Assembly (NCBI GenBank): GCA_035578155.1
Contig: JAPWDM010000044.1
Span: forward strand, 1,266,001-1,330,000
DNA length: 64,000 nt
Origin: Brachynemurus nebulosus
Taxonomy: Eukaryota; Arthropoda; Insecta; Neuroptera; Myrmeleontidae
Direction: 5' to 3'
The position numbers and the translations under genes were made by a program. The notes below the pieces were generated by a model. That model had not been told where the DNA came from. It saw only the letters and a program-made list of their open reading frames with translations, and did not search any database. This document shows, in pieces, positions 49,701 through 60,431 of the stretch. The first letter of the stretch is position 1, and every line of letters starts with the position of its first letter.

Positions 49701-50249
49701 AGTTTCATTAAAATCGATAGGTCCGGCCTCGGGACGTTTACTTGTGAGACACTGACTACCTACGAGCCTAAGGTACACAAAAATGCACACTGAAGATTTC
49801 ATGACAGAGATAGTTGCTGTGTCTCCATTACTCCGTGATTCGGACCAATGTCCGCACTCTAATTATCACAAAACTAAACAACTACCTATCTACCTACTCT
49901 CCTACTTTAAGATTTTTTACGAATTTGATATCCAAAAACAGTTTTTCAATACCTTATGAGTATTAGGAGAACAAAAATACTTATCCATATTGATGTACTT
50001 ATTGGTTAAGTAATTTGTAATTACTTATTGGTTAAGTAATTTGTAAATACTTATTGGTTAAGTAATTTGTAATTACTTATTGGCTAAAAGTAATTTGTAA
50101 TTTGATTACAAGTAATCACGATTGCATGTAATCAGATTACATGTAATCCCAATTACAAGTAATTGGATTACATGTAATCATGATTACAATAAAAAAAAAT
50201 GTAATCGTAATAAAATGTAATCGCGATTACATGTAATCGATTGCGCCCA

Positions 50250-50328
<79 letters not shown>

Positions 50329-53300
50329 CAGGAGAGTTGTGCTTATCTAAAATAGTTTACCTCTGCAATAGTGAAAAAATTTTCAAAATCGGACAGTTAT
50401 TTTATTTTGACACTTCTGGGTCCCATTGACTGTGTTGGACCTTACATAATGTAATCTATATCGGCGCTTAAAAAATCCAAGGACTCTGGTCGACCTCATA
50501 CAACATATAAGCTAAATCCATCTAAAATAGTTTACCTCTGTAATAGTGAAAAAATTTTCAGAATCAGTCGGTTATTGTATTTTTGACACTTTTAGATCCA
50601 GTGGACCCTAGCGGACCTTACATAAGCTAATCTATATCTATCTAAAATATTTTAGCTCTCTAACAGTGAAAAAAATTTAAAAATCGGTCGGTTAGTTTAT
50701 TGTTGACACTTTTGGGTCAAATGGACCCTGGCAGACCTTACATTACGTATTCTATATCTGCCTAAAATAGCTTAGCTCTTTGACAATGAAAAAATTTAAA
50801 AAATCGGTCGCTTATTTTATTTTTAACACTTCTAGATCCAGTGGACCTTAACGGACCTTGCATAAGGTAATCTATATCTTTCTAAAATAGTTTAGCTCTC
50901 TCACAGTGAAAAAATTTTCAAAATCGGTCGGTTAGTTTATTTTTGATACTTTTGGGTCCCATGGACCCTGGCGGACCTTACGTTACGTAATCTATATCTA
51001 TCTAAAATAGCTTAGATCTTTGGCAGTGAAAAAATTTTCAAAACTGGTCGACTAGTTTATTTTTTACAATTATGGGATCAATGGACCCTGGCGGGTCATA
51101 TAATTTATGGTAGTCCGTGAGGGTCTTGCGGACATCATTTAATAATTTAACTAATTCAAATATTTTAGCTTACTAACGGTGAAAAAATTTTTAAAATCGA
51201 TTGAGTAGTTAATTTTTGGCATTTTTAGGTCTCCAATAGCCTAACGGATCTCATATAAGATACCTTAAGTCCATTTAAAATTGTTTAGCTTTCTAACATT
51301 AATGATTAATAGTGAAAAAATTTTCAAAATCGATCCAGTTCTTTAAAATTTTTTTCCTGGCATATAAACATTATTATTATGTTATTTTTCTATAATATTT
51401 AATAATATTATATCATGACATTACCTTCATTATCTTGTTCATTTAAAATTCAATAAAAATAAATCTTCATTACAATATATGCTTAAAATAACTGCTTAAT
51501 TTTAATTTAAAAAAATGAGACAGAGATATGGTATTTATAATACATAGATTTTGAATAACTACCGTTTGTTTCACGTAAAAAAATGAAATTTTTCTCTATT
51601 TGATAAGGAACTGAGAAAGAAATATAAATTACTTATTACAATGACAAAGAGAGCAAAATAAGGCAAAAGTGAAAAATTACGATTTTCTCGAAAACTACTT
51701 AACATAGAAAGAAAATTATAAGAACATTTTCTTCATAATTTTTTTTCCTTTTCAACGATGCAAAAATCGTACTGTCTTATGATAGGATCGAATGATAAAA
51801 AATGGCCAGAAAACCTACTTCTGGGCATCCGACGTGTCTGGCTAACGAACTTAGCAGAGCCAATTCAGAATCCATTTCGCACACAAAATTTCATAAGCAT
51901 TAGACGTTTCGTTCGAGAGTTATCATGGGAACACATAAATATATATGTATATAAATTTTAGTGAATATCATTTTCGTATTCTAGGGACCTCAAAACATAT
52001 TTCTGTTATAGTCTCGGCCTCAGATTGCGTCATGAGAACGGCTGTAATAGCTGAATTTCGAGTTTTCGAAATTCGCTAAAAAAATTTAACTTAGAAAGAA
52101 TGTTTAATTAAAAATTTTTAATTGTTCATTAACACATAACTTGGTAACAATAATTATGTACTCAAACATTTGATAATTAATTTTGACATTTATTTGATGA
52201 AAAATGGCTGACATGTCCCAACTCTGTTTAGTATAGGGAGTCTTGGCTCCAAGTAACATAGTCACATAGCCGACTGTGACAATAAAAATTCGGCCTTGAA
52301 CACGAGTGGCAGAGACATGGTTTAAACTAATCAGTGTACAAACGGACCAATAGTAGCTGATTGTTGATTAATGAAAATCAAAAACAAGAAAAAAGTATTC
52401 TTATGTTTTTAATTTTGGTCTCTTTTGGAAATTTTTTGCATTCCAAAATCGAAAATTCTGTAACTGTACCTAAAGCAAATTAAACATTAAAACAACTACA
52501 AATAATTAGTTCTATCACGTATTCTTGATACATTTATTAATCATTCTAAAACTGAACGTCCACTAAGTCAGTGGAACTACTCGGCGTGGTGTGAAATTTT
52601 TTCAGAAGATCTATCTGTGTACGAACGCGACACAGCGCATTCGTAGAGAATTTTTAGGTATTGTGCATACATAGTTGAATCATTGAGGAGAGAATCGACC
52701 AGAGAGAATGCTGTATATTACAAATACATTAAAAAATTGAAGCAAAAAAATTGACTGATGTGATTACTTTAATGGCGGCCAAACCATTAATTTAATGATT
52801 TATCTAATATTTATAAACAAGTCTCCGTGTTTACAAGTTGGGTTTAATAAAATGGAGTCACACTTCACAATTTAATGCTTGTGGTATTTCTAGGAAACAT
52901 AAGTTAATCTGTTCGATTCAGTACTCATTGTCAGTGTAGTTGAATAGTATCCGTGATTAATTTCGATAAGTATATTTAACATTGATATAAATTTTAAATT
53001 AGTGGCCAAACAATTAAATTCATCTGATAATTTTTAAAATGAAGATTATGTTACGACTTTTTTAATAGTTAATTTGTTTTCATTAATAAGTGGCTCATCT
53101 TAACACTATACAGTCCGTATGTCTACGCAGTAAACTTCTCCAGAGGCTGACAATATCTTTTATGTATCACGTTAACAATTTCATATACAATGCGTACAGG
53201 AGTAAAATATGCAAACATAGCTCGCTATGTTGAACTTTGAATGTTTGACTCAATGTTGCCAATACCGTTTGCGGTAGCATGTGATCACTGATCGCATATA

Positions 53301-54492
53301 CATGTATTATTAGGGATTTTCCACAATAAAATGACGTAGACGTATGGGGTGTCACCACCTAGTGACGCTGGATGAAGCTGTATGTAGTTCTATAATTTGA
53401 CCACCCATAGTATGCAAGTTGTTGAAATACAATATCCATTTTGACTTGTTTTAACTTATTTATAAAGATCAAAACGGATGTTTTCTCTTTTAGGAAATTT
53501 TAGTGATATTCAAAAATATTTACATTCTATGCAGTGGTTAAATTAGAAAACTACATACATCTTAATCTAGCGTCACTAGATGGCGATACCCAGGGCCGAA
53601 TCTAGAGTTAGTAGGAGGGGGGCAAATTTTCCTGTTGCCGCCCCCCGCAACAAAAAAATTGTTTCCTGGAAAAGGAAGTGATGACAAAAAAAGTCACCTG
53701 GATCCTATCAGAAATGGTCACTGTTGACTTTTTTTTTACTCGTCACTTCCTTTTCCAGCAACAAATTCACCTGGACCCTATCATAAATGGTCACTGTCGA
53801 CGTTTTTTTTTTCCTCATCACTCTCACAATTTTTTAAATTTTACTACACCAAAAAAATTTTAAGCATTTTCACCGTTTTCGCGCCCCTTAAATTACGTTT
53901 TTGGTGCCCCTAAAAGCTTCCAGGGGGCACGTGCCTCCCCCCCTAGATCCGGCCCTGGCGACACCTTTTACGTCTTATGTCTTACGCATAGATAAAGTAC
54001 ACCAGAATTTTATTTCTGAAAGATAGCCAACTTCAATAAATTTTTTTGACCCTCTATTACCTCTCTGTGGAACTGTGAACGGGGGCACCGGGTATAGATG
54101 TCATCGTTGTCGTTATTATAATGCGTAGTACATTTGAAAAGAACAGAGATGCCACTATAATAATTTTAAATTATCTTTAGCCTTATCCGATAATGTAGAT
54201 TACTACTAGTAAGATAATCCACTAAAATTCTCCTAATTGTATTTTATTTTGATCAATTTTTCAAGTTTAAAACTCATACAATAATTATAAACTGATATAT
54301 TTGTTTAAAAACAAAAATAAATTTATTTTTATTCAAAATTTTACATTAATTAAATATTTTGTAAATATGTATATATCACTATCACTGATTCTAATTTCTG
54401 ACAAGTGTTTTCCTCCCATTTTTCTGCAACAGATAAAATGTATTCTAATTTTCTAATTTACTGTGATAATAAAATAATTATTTTCAAAGAAA

Positions 54493-54571
<79 letters not shown>

Positions 54572-54633
54572 CTATATAGATATATATATATAGATATATA
54601 TATATAGATATATATAGATATATATATATATAT

Positions 54634-54669
<36 letters not shown>

Positions 54670-54715
54670 ATATAGATATATATATATATATATAGCTATA
54701 TAGATATATATATAT

Positions 54716-54770
<55 letters not shown>

Positions 54771-54779
54771 TATATATAT

Positions 54780-54834
<55 letters not shown>

Positions 54835-54843
54835 TATATATAT

Positions 54844-54879
<36 letters not shown>

Positions 54880-54904
54880 ATATATATATCTATATATATA
54901 TATA

Positions 54905-54951
<47 letters not shown>

Positions 54952-55001
54952 ATATATATATATCTATATAGCTATATATATATATATATATATATCTATA
55001 T

Positions 55002-55049
<48 letters not shown>

Positions 55050-55081
55050 ATATATATCTATATATATATATATCTATATAG

Positions 55082-55138
<57 letters not shown>

Positions 55139-55339
55139 TTTCTTTGAAAATAATTATTTTATTATCACAGTAAATTAGAAAATTAGAATACATTTTATCT
55201 GTTGCAGAAAAATGGGAGGAAAACACTTGTCAGAAATTAGAATCAGTGATAGTGATATATACATATTTACAAAATATTTAATTAATGTAAAATTTTGAAT
55301 AAAAATAAATTTATTAATTATTTATTTAAATAATTTATT

Positions 55340-55424
<85 letters not shown>

Positions 55425-56530
55425 CCCAACCAACATAAGGTTGCCGGTCAGATGCGCAAATGAAAGAGTGCGACAACAAGAATTAAACATATAACATATA
55501 TGCATAAAAGTGTGATAGAACTTGTGTTTGTCTACTGCGTGTACAACCTTGACCGGCAATCTTATGTTGGTTGAGCTTGTCGACTGGTCGACATATTTGA
55601 CAATTAAAAATAAATTTATTTATTTTAAGAAAGATATCCCTTTATTTTGAGAAATTTTTTATTCAATAGAATTTTTACATTTAAATACGACACACTTCAT
55701 ACTTTTTTTTCTGTTTAAATTTCACAAGTTGATTAAAAAAACATGATTTTTATTTTGACGTGAACACCACGGCAGTCAGTAACAGACTAAAGTAGTAGTG
55801 GTGTAAATTGCTACTTATTGCAACTTTAAGATTCACTTTTTTATAGGTAGGCTTGATCTGTTTCATCTGTGGTGTTAATAAAGTATGATACCGATAACCA
55901 AAATTAAAAATGCAATATTAGCCAATGAAATACCGTTTTTATTGAAGTGGAAAAAAAGACATGAACAGATTCCGTTGAAAAAACAGGCCCGTTGAAATTG
56001 TTCGAACTTTATATTCACTGATTGCCTTATTGCTTACTAAATCCGTTACTCCAACCTTAAGAAACTTCCAGGGATTTTCAGAGTCAGTCCACCGATTCAG
56101 TTATTATACTTACGTTTGGTTAGATCCATATTTTTGAGAACAGAAGCGCAGTGCGTTAATATTGCGCGCCTTTGCACCGATTTACCAGTGGACGTTTAAT
56201 TTAAGAATACCTAAAATATGTAAAAATATGCTAATAAAACAAGATGAAAATTTGCTTTTATTTAACTGGATAAGCAATAAAAGGCGCCTGTTTTCGTGAA
56301 AATAATAAAACCACCTTTTTCGTAAGAAACTAAGAGAAACTAATATTTATTTGTTATCGTTAATCAATATGATGATTTACCAAGGGTTTCGCAAAAATTA
56401 TCAAAACTGAATTTAACTTTGTTGAAAATCTTGGCAGACTGATTTAGTTTTGATACCTAATAAAATTTCTTCAATTTTTGGTAACACATTTTAAAACTAC
56501 TTTTTTCTTTTTTAGGAGCTGACGATGTAA
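46743..56530 (+). CDS. NACA: Nascent polypeptide-associated complex subunit alpha
   Basis: NACA pairs with the beta subunit (BTF3) to form NAC, the ribosome-bound chaperone that meets nascent chains and limits mis-targeting to the ER. Coding exons: 46743-47153 (137 codons), 47224-47490 (89 codons) and 56516-56530 (four codons plus stop), all phase 0, giving 230 residues against about 215 in typical animals. Residues 1-60 are acidic and low-complexity with an alanine run (52-58). The NAC domain spans about 65-135 ([57 protein letters not shown], then VAAAEKFK). An acidic linker follows (about 171-190), then a C-terminal UBA domain (about 191-230, [20 protein letters not shown], ending [12 protein letters not shown]). 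The first intron is 70 bp (GTTAGT...TTAG), the second 9025 bp. The ATG follows directly after an AG acceptor. Confidence 0.95.
47154..47223 (+). other. NACA: NACA intron between coding exons 1 and 2
   Basis: A 70-bp intron with donor CAA then GTTAGT and acceptor TTTCTTAG then GTTGCC. Reading through it meets TAA at 47166-47168, so splicing is required to join the NAC domain to the rest. Phase 0 on both sides. Confidence 0.9.
48100..49200. repeat. Diverged repeat block with poly-A tract
   Basis: It contains AGGGCATAGCCGGGTAAAAT, a poly-A run (48291-48319) and, near the end, GGGCGATTTCACCCCTT, related to words at 9453-9480 and 11279-11305. TCACCCCCTAGTTAACTACC (about 48816-48835) is related to 62026-62050. 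Probably several overlapping old elements; no gene. Confidence 0.4.
49201..49676. mobile_element. hAT-type MITE, perfect 8-bp TSD
   Basis: TTCTACAA flanks both sides (49193-49200 and 49677-49684). The ends CAGCGGTTCTCAACC and, in complement, CAGGGGTTCTCAACC are classic hAT termini. Subterminal GGGGGC/GCGCCCC blocks are GC-rich. The 476-bp interior is noncoding. It lies in the last NACA intron. Confidence 0.88.
49980..50240. repeat. 31-bp tandem repeat and TTACATGTAA palindromes
   Basis: Four copies of a unit containing TTATTGGTTAAGTAATTTGT lie at about 50001-50100. They are followed by alternating GATTACATGTAATC-type palindromes and variants (AATCACGATTGCATGTAATC) to 50240. Directly downstream is a (TA)n array. 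Confidence 0.75.
50258..50325. repeat. (TA)n microsatellite
   Basis: About 34 TA units between the palindromic repeats and the ~120-bp satellite. Confidence 0.95.
50330..51345 (+). repeat. ~120-bp tandem satellite, about eight units
   Basis: TCTAAAATAGTTTAGCTCTC with variants recurs at about 50345, 50520, 50641, 50761, 50881 and 51001, then in looser form near 51150 and 51270. Each unit also has GTGAAAAAATTTTCAAAATC, GACACTTTTGGGTC and GGACCCTGGCGGACCTTA. The most regular part has a period of 120 bp. Reversed units occur at 25320-25690. Confidence 0.85.
51655..52090 (+). repeat. Repeat family B copy
   Basis: TTCTCGAAAACTACTTAACA, GGGCATCCGACGTGTCTGGC, CATTAGACGTTTCGTTCGAG and TCGAAATTCGCTAAAAAA match the copies at 63030-63530 and 28478-29338. 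Instead of a long TA array it has only a short ATATATATG at the usual position. Confidence 0.6.
52091..53590. other. Intronic noncoding stretch
   Basis: 52200-52260 (ATGTCCCAACTCTGTTTAGT) is related to 63725-63762 and, inverted, to 58776-58812. No gene or complete element is seen in the remainder. Confidence 0.4.
53591..53957. mobile_element. hAT-type MITE, CAGGGCCG ends
   Basis: The ends CAGGGCCGAATCTAG and, in complement, CAGGGCCGGATCTAG are flanked by GCGATACC (53583-53590) and GCGACACC (53958-53965), an 8-bp duplication with one mismatch. Inside is a ~75-bp near-direct repeat (CACCTGGATCCTATCAGAAA and CACCTGGACCCTATCATAAA). Confidence 0.82.
54314..55317. repeat. 1-kb near-perfect palindrome with TA/GATA core
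   Basis: The arms (about 54314-54497 and 55132-55317, ~185 bp each) appear to be exact reverse complements, for example GCAACAGATAAAATGTATTC against its complement at 55184-55203. The 640-bp core is TA with GATA/TATC interruptions arranged nearly symmetrically (TAGCTATATAGATA near 54570 and its mirror near 55082). No target duplication or gene. It could be a real foldback or an assembly artefact. Confidence 0.85.
55341..55419. repeat. (TA)n microsatellite
   Basis: About 39 TA units between the palindrome and a small MITE. Confidence 0.95.
55424..55576. mobile_element. 153-bp MITE, GCCCAACCAACATAAG ends
   Basis: GCCCAACCAACATAAGGTTG at the left and the complement GCTCAACCAACATAAGATTG at the right continue into CCGGTCA, giving inverted repeats of 27 bp with two mismatches. 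Noncoding. Target duplication not seen. Confidence 0.7.
55598..55880 (-). repeat. THAP-associated repeat, copy 2 (inverted)
   Basis: Reverse complement of 37062-37345. On the minus strand an ATG at 55700-55698 opens the same [13 protein letters not shown] then stop. The terminal phrase complementary to GACAGATCAAGCCTAC is at about 55850-55865. Confidence 0.6.
55881..56500. other. Noncoding tail of the NACA intron
   Basis: On the minus strand at 56117-56137 ATGGATCTAACCAAAC runs into a good donor (GTAAGT), like a short first exon, but no following exon is identified. Otherwise no features. Confidence 0.35.
56516..56530 (+). CDS. NACA: NACA terminal mini-exon (four codons and stop)
   Basis: GAG CTG ACG ATG TAA follows a strong acceptor and continues in phase 0 from the exon ending at 47490. 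It completes the conserved NACA C-terminus NAIM-ELTM. Without it, reading on past 47490 would give VSNA and a stop. At 15 nt of coding it is easily missed by automated annotation. Confidence 0.88.
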   Translation, partial: ELTM

Positions 56531-57019
56531 TACTTATCAAGAAGTTCCCGCTTTTTTCTCCATTCTGTTTATCACACATTTGTTTTTGCTGAGAAAGACT
56601 TAATTTGTTTGTGTTCACCTATTTTTAAATTACTCTTAGATCAAAGTGTTTTTAAAATTATACAATAACTTACAAAAATGGTCTTGAATACGTTGTGCAT
56701 TAGATTACCGGAAAACACATACTTTTATGTTCAATTTAAGCTCATTTACTTGTTAATTGTACATAATATTGACAATGTCCATGATTACAAAACTGAAAAT
56801 ACAAATTGTATTTATGAAAGCAAGTCAAATATTTTAATTTACGATTAGTATTTAATTGTTATTAATTTTGTAAATTTCTTAGATTTAAAATAACGACGTT
56901 CCCGAACTTTTTGGTATTTGTCTTAAAAAAATTGTAAAGTCAGATTTTGAAAAGTATTGTAAATCAATTTTTTGATTAAATTAATAATGAAAAAATATTA
57001 ATTGTAAATTATATTTAAA

Positions 57020-57025
57020 AATAAA
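57020..57025 (+). terminator. NACA: Candidate NACA poly(A) signal
   Basis: AATAAA about 490 nt after the stop codon, with a GT-rich TATTTGTGTTTC about 20-30 nt further on. It is the best match between the stop and the Harbinger element at 57416. Confidence 0.4.
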
Positions 57026-57415
57026 ATACAATATTAGATATAGGTATTTGTGTTTCATTTTTCTTATCCTAGCAAAATATTATTGAATAAGCTCAGAGGC
57101 GATTTTATGATTTTATCATCGTGACTATACATGATAACTGAACTTCATGTATGCAAAAAAGGGTGTAAAAATAAGAGGGCATTAGTATTCCTTGTGTACC
57201 AAAGCGAGAAAGGAGTAAAACGGAAATTTGAAATAGAGATAATAATTTAAAATTATAAATTAAGTCGTTTAGGTTGTTTAAATATAAATAATAGAAATAA
57301 AATCAATAATTATTAAAAAATAGTTAAAAATAAAGTAGTAAACGATAATAATAAATTTAAAATTAAAGTACACAAGGAAATTAGCGCCCACGAGTGGTGA
57401 AAGAAGGATCACTAA

Positions 57416-58651
57416 GTGCGGCTGCACACCTAGCAGATACGACATAAGAGACATAAGATATGTGTCGCTTGGAGACACGCATCGCTTGAGTACATTTAAA
57501 TTGCATTGAAAACACAAAACTGCTGCACACCTAGGAGATAAGACATAGCAGACACTGACATTTGTCTTAAGCGACATAGCATGCTAGTCTGCTGTCGCTC
57601 GTGTCGAACGACATGTAAGATAAATTTAAAAATTATATTATACGTATACATTTGAAAGGAATGGTAATTCAAATAGTGTGTACATTATCAAAAATTCTCT
57701 TTAATAATTAATTGAAGGAAAGGTTCTGTGGTGCCTTTATTGAAATGCCGCTGGTTTAGGAATTTGTTGATTATGTTGATTACCACATTGACCGACCTCT
57801 ATAGCTCATATTTTTTTTTTTAGATTACCGATGAATACCCCATTTGCCGGAGAATAAAACACAATGTTTTTGATATAAACTATTTTATTATTTGAACAAG
57901 GATGAGGTTGAACAAGGCACATCTAGATCATCAACTCCATATTCTCCGACTATTAGTGACTCTTCATGGATTCAAACTAACTCGATTGACTTATCATCTC
58001 AACAAACTACTCATGACTTTCATGGAGGAATAGAAATAAATGTTGAAAATAGTTTGCCGTTGTATTATACAAAAATGTAGTTCAGTTAAAATAAAAATTT
58101 ACATTTTTTTTTTTTCAGTAAAAATATATATATATTTGAAATATTTACAGTCTTAATTTTATTTTCTTTCTTATTCTTAATTCACTTACCTTAAAGTTAT
58201 AAGTAGCTTTTCGGATGCAGAAACAGTTAGTTTGTATTTAGTGTCCTGTTTTTCAAGAGCAGGTGACACTAATTCTAACAAAAATTTGAAACAATCAGGG
58301 CTTATTCGATAGAATTCTTTAAATTTTGATTCATGTTGCGATAATTCTCTGCTAACTATGGCAGAACTGTGTTGAACATTATAAAAATTGCATGGATGTA
58401 TCCAATACTCCCTCCTTTTCCTTTTATTATCTCTTAAATACCAGTACATTTCGATAGTATCTTCCTCACTTGATGAGCTCATGATTAACACTGACTTGAA
58501 AAATTTCACTTGTTGTAGTGTCGTTCATGTCGTATCTCTCGTGTCTTAAGACAAATGTCTCCTAGGTGTGCAGATGCCATGTCTTAAGACAAATGTCTGT
58601 GTCTCTCATGTCGTATCTGCTGTGTCGTATCTGCTAGGTGTGCAGCCGGGC
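57416..58651. mobile_element. PIF/Harbinger element, partly deleted
   Basis: TAA target duplications (57413-57415 and 58652-58654) flank inverted ends whose shared core is CGGCTGCACACCTAGCAGAT then ACGACA. Related subterminal words (GACATTTGTCTTAAGCGACA, AAGACAAATGTCTCCTAGGT) repeat inside both ends. TAA/TTA duplication is typical of PIF/Harbinger and agrees with the transposase exon within. At 1236 bp it has lost most of the transposase. A plus-strand frame at 57892-58080 (EQGTSRSSTPYSPTISDSSW) may be the tail of the element's second, Myb/SANT-like gene, but that is a guess. Confidence 0.9.
58190..58509 (-). CDS. Harbinger transposase, first exon only
   Basis: The reading frame opens with two possible starts (MKFFKSVLI and, nine residues later, MSSSSEED; the second is the likelier). 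It contains KRREYWIHPCNF (residues 31-42), KFKEFYRISPDCFKFLLELV (62-81) and KYKLTVSASEKLLITLR (91-107), the N-terminal pattern of HARBI1-like nucleases. It stops at a clean splice donor (TTTAAG then GTAAGT at 58189), so this is exon 1 of a spliced transposase. The DDE catalytic exons are absent from the rest of the element, so the product is inactive. Frame intact, no internal stop. Confidence 0.8.
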
Positions 58652-58654
58652 TAA

Positions 58655-59455
58655 TATGTGCCATTTTCGTGGCCAATTCTGGCAATTTTTCCGTTTGAGT
58701 TCTCGTCCATGTGTAGTGTACATGATTTTTATATTGGAGATCTACAATATGGCTTTGATTGTGCTTCTGAATTAGAGTCCCTATAATAAAAAGAGTTGTG
58801 ACATGTATGCTGAACGCTGATTAGTTCCGGCATCTTTTCTCCAAAGTTTTCGTAAAATACATTGGAAGTAAATTTAATATTTTTTAAAAATCATTTAGTT
58901 TAACCTAGAAAGAATAATCAAATTAAAACCTTTTAATTGCTCATTAATTCATAACTTATTAACAACAATTACATATGTACTAAAAAATATTTACTCAAAC
59001 ATATGTGATAATTAATTTTTTCTACAATCTTAGTGGAAAGTAGGCTTTTGCGCTCTGTGAAGAAAGCACAAAAAGTGTATTTGCCGAAGACTGTCATTGC
59101 CGAGCAACGAAGTACTACTTTGCGCTTTAAAGCGGCAAAATAATACTTTGTCGCTCGCTCAACGTATATTTAATTACAAATCGGGCAGGCGTTGTTTATA
59201 TTTTCTATGGTAACAAATAAATAAACAGATTCTAAAATTATTATGTTTACCGTAATCAAGTGAAATATTTTATTAAATTTCAAAATAACTGCAAAATATT
59301 AATTAAAAATAATAAATAACTATAATTAATAAATAATAAGAATAAAATATTTAAAAAAAAATATGTATATATATGACGGAAATATGTAATAGTGACAGTG
59401 ATTTCTCAAGTACACCTCACCTGAGTACACCTTTTTTCAAGTATCTTTTAAATAA
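58655..59455. other. Noncoding stretch with an inverted-pair end
   Basis: CCCTATAATAAAAAGAGTTG then TGACATGT (58781-58808) is the complement of a sequence at about 63725-63756, possibly the ends of an old 5-kb element. The interior (58920-59050) resembles 52100-52200. No gene seen. Confidence 0.4.
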
Positions 59456-59720
59456 AAAAAATACCCCTGTCGCAGCATCTGCATAACATAGCGAATTTCC
59501 AATCATAAAAGTTACTTTTTTTCGAAAACCCGCTTACCTAGAATAATGGTTCAAAATGTATTTTCTGTGATTTTCTTGGTTCTTTACCACAATGCAAAAA
59601 AAATTGGAAAAACTTTTAAATTTTGGCAAATTGTTTGCAAAAAAACTCATTTTTTTGAGGTTTTTGGAATTGGACGTGTCTGACTGGAGAACTCATACAA
59701 AATTTTTGGACTTCCAACGT
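59456..59720 (+). repeat. Repeat family B copy
   Basis: It begins AATACCCCTGTCGCAGCATC and contains AACATAGCGAATTTCC and GGACGTGTCTGACTGG. The 3' part with the TA array is missing. Confidence 0.6.
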
Positions 59721-59984
59721 TTTATTGTTTTATTATATTTGCATCCCAAACTAGTATCTATCCTATAAATATAACAAGTTTCATCCAAAATGAATTTTTC
59801 GGATATATAGGCACTTAAATTTTCGAAATTTCTAAATTAATTTAAAATAGAGTTAGTCTCCAGAAATTTTGTATTATGGTAAATTTAATGTAATAAATGA
59901 CAAGTATATAAGTATAGTAATTATAAGGCATTCGCATAGAACAATAGTTTTAAGTATACATGCACATAAGCAAAATAATTTTTG

Positions 59985-60430
59985 AATTTTCCTGAAGGAA
60001 GGAAATATTTTCCCGTAATACAAAGTATCCTAAATGTTGACGCAGGTAATAAGTTATCACTACACCAGATTTCATAAAAATCCGTTCAATAGTTTTCGCG
60101 TAATATGTGCACATGCTCAAAAAGTTTTTTTATTTTCCTGTGGGAATGAGCCACTTTCCCGAAATAAAAAGTATCTGAGATGCGGACTCAGGTAATAAGT
60201 TATCACCACACCAAATTGCATTAAAATCCGTTCAATAGTTTTTGCGTACTGCATGCACATGCTCAACATGGTTTTTCCATTTTCCCGTGGGAATGAGACA
60301 TTTTCTCGAAGTAGAAAGCATCTTAGATGTTGATCCGGGTAATAAGTTGTCGGCACACCAAATTTCATTAAAATCCATCCAGTAGTTTTTGTGTGATGCG
60401 TGAACAGACGAACAGACAGACAGACAGACA
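59985..60430 (+). repeat. Three ~120-bp tandem units
   Basis: Units contain TTTCCCGAAATAAAAAGTAT, AGGTAATAAGTTATCACCAC and TTAAAATCCGTTCAATAGTT, beginning near 59985, 60115 and 60265. The last is followed by (CAGA)n (60416-60431) and AAAATTTAAAAAATCGC. This organisation resembles the tail region of some non-LTR elements. No protein is encoded in the unit direction. Confidence 0.65.
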
Positions 60431-60431
60431 A

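Larger units (their letters stand above)
47491..56515 (+). other. NACA: 9-kb last intron of NACA
   Basis: Donor ATG then GTAAGT at 47491; acceptor ACTTTTTTCTTTTTTAG ending at 56515. The intron contains a hAT MITE, a tandem satellite, family B copies, other MITEs, four TA arrays and a 1-kb palindrome. No nested gene on either strand is convincing. The first 600 bp (47491-48090) are plain AT-rich sequence. Confidence 0.85.
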
